Under the pieces are notes generated by a model that was not told where the DNA came from, did no database searches, and worked only from the letters and a program-made list of their open reading frames with translations. 32,052 nt of DNA, from positions 1 through 32,052 of the forward strand of contig JAFGLH010000004.1 in assembly GCA_016928165.1 (NCBI GenBank), read 5' to 3'. The stretch is from Pirellulales bacterium. Its GTDB lineage: Bacteria; Planctomycetota; Planctomycetia; Pirellulales; Thermoguttaceae. The position numbers were made by a program, and so were the translations under genes. Positions 32,011 to 32,052 of the stretch are shown piece by piece (positions within the stretch are counted from its first letter, which is position 1; each line of letters begins with the position of its first letter).

Positions 32011-32052
32011 GCCCTCACCCCCGACCCCTCTCCCGCTTGCGGGAGAGGGGAG
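32011..32052. repeat. CCCCTCTCCCGC...GCGGGAGAGGGG repeat at window end
   Basis: The reverse complement of this stretch is 41/42 identical to 10615-10656 inside the FecR gene. It may continue past the window. No gene is seen between 31842 and 32052. Confidence 0.9.

Overview
The window looks like chromosomal DNA of a planctomycete, most likely from the Pirellulales side of Planctomycetota. The evidence is a DUF1559 pseudopilin-like protein, a sigma-70 ECF factor overlapping a FecR/NPCBM-type gene, three PEP-CTERM proteins, a DUF4838 protein, a planctomycete-style Ser/Thr kinase, a Tat-exported TIM-barrel isomerase, and intergenic space filled with short palindromic repeat families. GC content is high and many long antisense ORFs are shadows. 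No phage, plasmid, transposase or CRISPR gene was seen.

Region 1 (1-9005) is the most interesting. On the minus strand lie a sensor histidine kinase with a PhnD/TtrS-like periplasmic domain and, overlapping it by 4 bp, an NtrC-type sigma-54 activator. Divergent from them is an operon encoding a multidomain response regulator, HdrC, HdrB and HdrA. A textbook sigma-54 promoter (TTGGCACGAAGATTGC, 3652-3667) sits 34 bp before the regulator's ATG, and a TGTAAT-N7-ATTACA palindrome lies about 160 bp further upstream, where an activator would bind. The window therefore shows a complete candidate circuit: periplasmic signal -> kinase -> sigma-54 activator -> heterodisulfide-reductase-like electron-transfer module. 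The response regulator carries a GcvH-like domain that has lost the lipoyl-lysine hairpin. This recalls the lipoate-binding proteins that accompany sHdr sulfur-oxidation systems, but here the domain is fused to a receiver and cannot be lipoylated at the usual place.

Region 2 (9191-18390, all plus strand) encodes an ECF sigma factor, a FecR/NPCBM membrane protein, a LamG PEP-CTERM protein, an SGNH/sialate-O-acetylesterase-like PEP-CTERM protein, a probable alpha/alpha-barrel PEP-CTERM protein, a DUF1559 protein and a DUF4838 glycan-related protein. It looks like a surface and glycan-handling locus behind its own sigma/FecR pair. The FecR gene contains in-frame copies of repeats that are intergenic elsewhere.

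Region 3 (18443-25768) holds an RND/MMPL exporter and an ExeA-like AAA ATPase (both minus), rsmE (plus), tRNA-Val(UAC) (minus) and a Ser/Thr kinase (minus). Region 4 (25769-32052) holds a repeat-filled gap, a secreted sugar isomerase/epimerase-like protein with a clear terminator, a small ribbon-helix-helix protein, and a MacAB-like tripartite exporter operon (minus) whose adaptor ends in two EF-hands.

At least seven palindromic repeat families are visible: a REPIN-like GGTGCGTGC...GCACGCACC element, the GTTGGGGCGGCAGTT palindrome, CCCGACGCGCAAGCGAGGG, the GGGGACNGTCCC...CGCG inverted repeats, the CCCCTCTCCCGC...GCGGGAGAGGGG element, a TCGGG...CCCGA hairpin pair before hdrA, and a GCACTGGCAAAGCCAGTG element. 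All functional statements are inferred from reading motifs; no database search was run.
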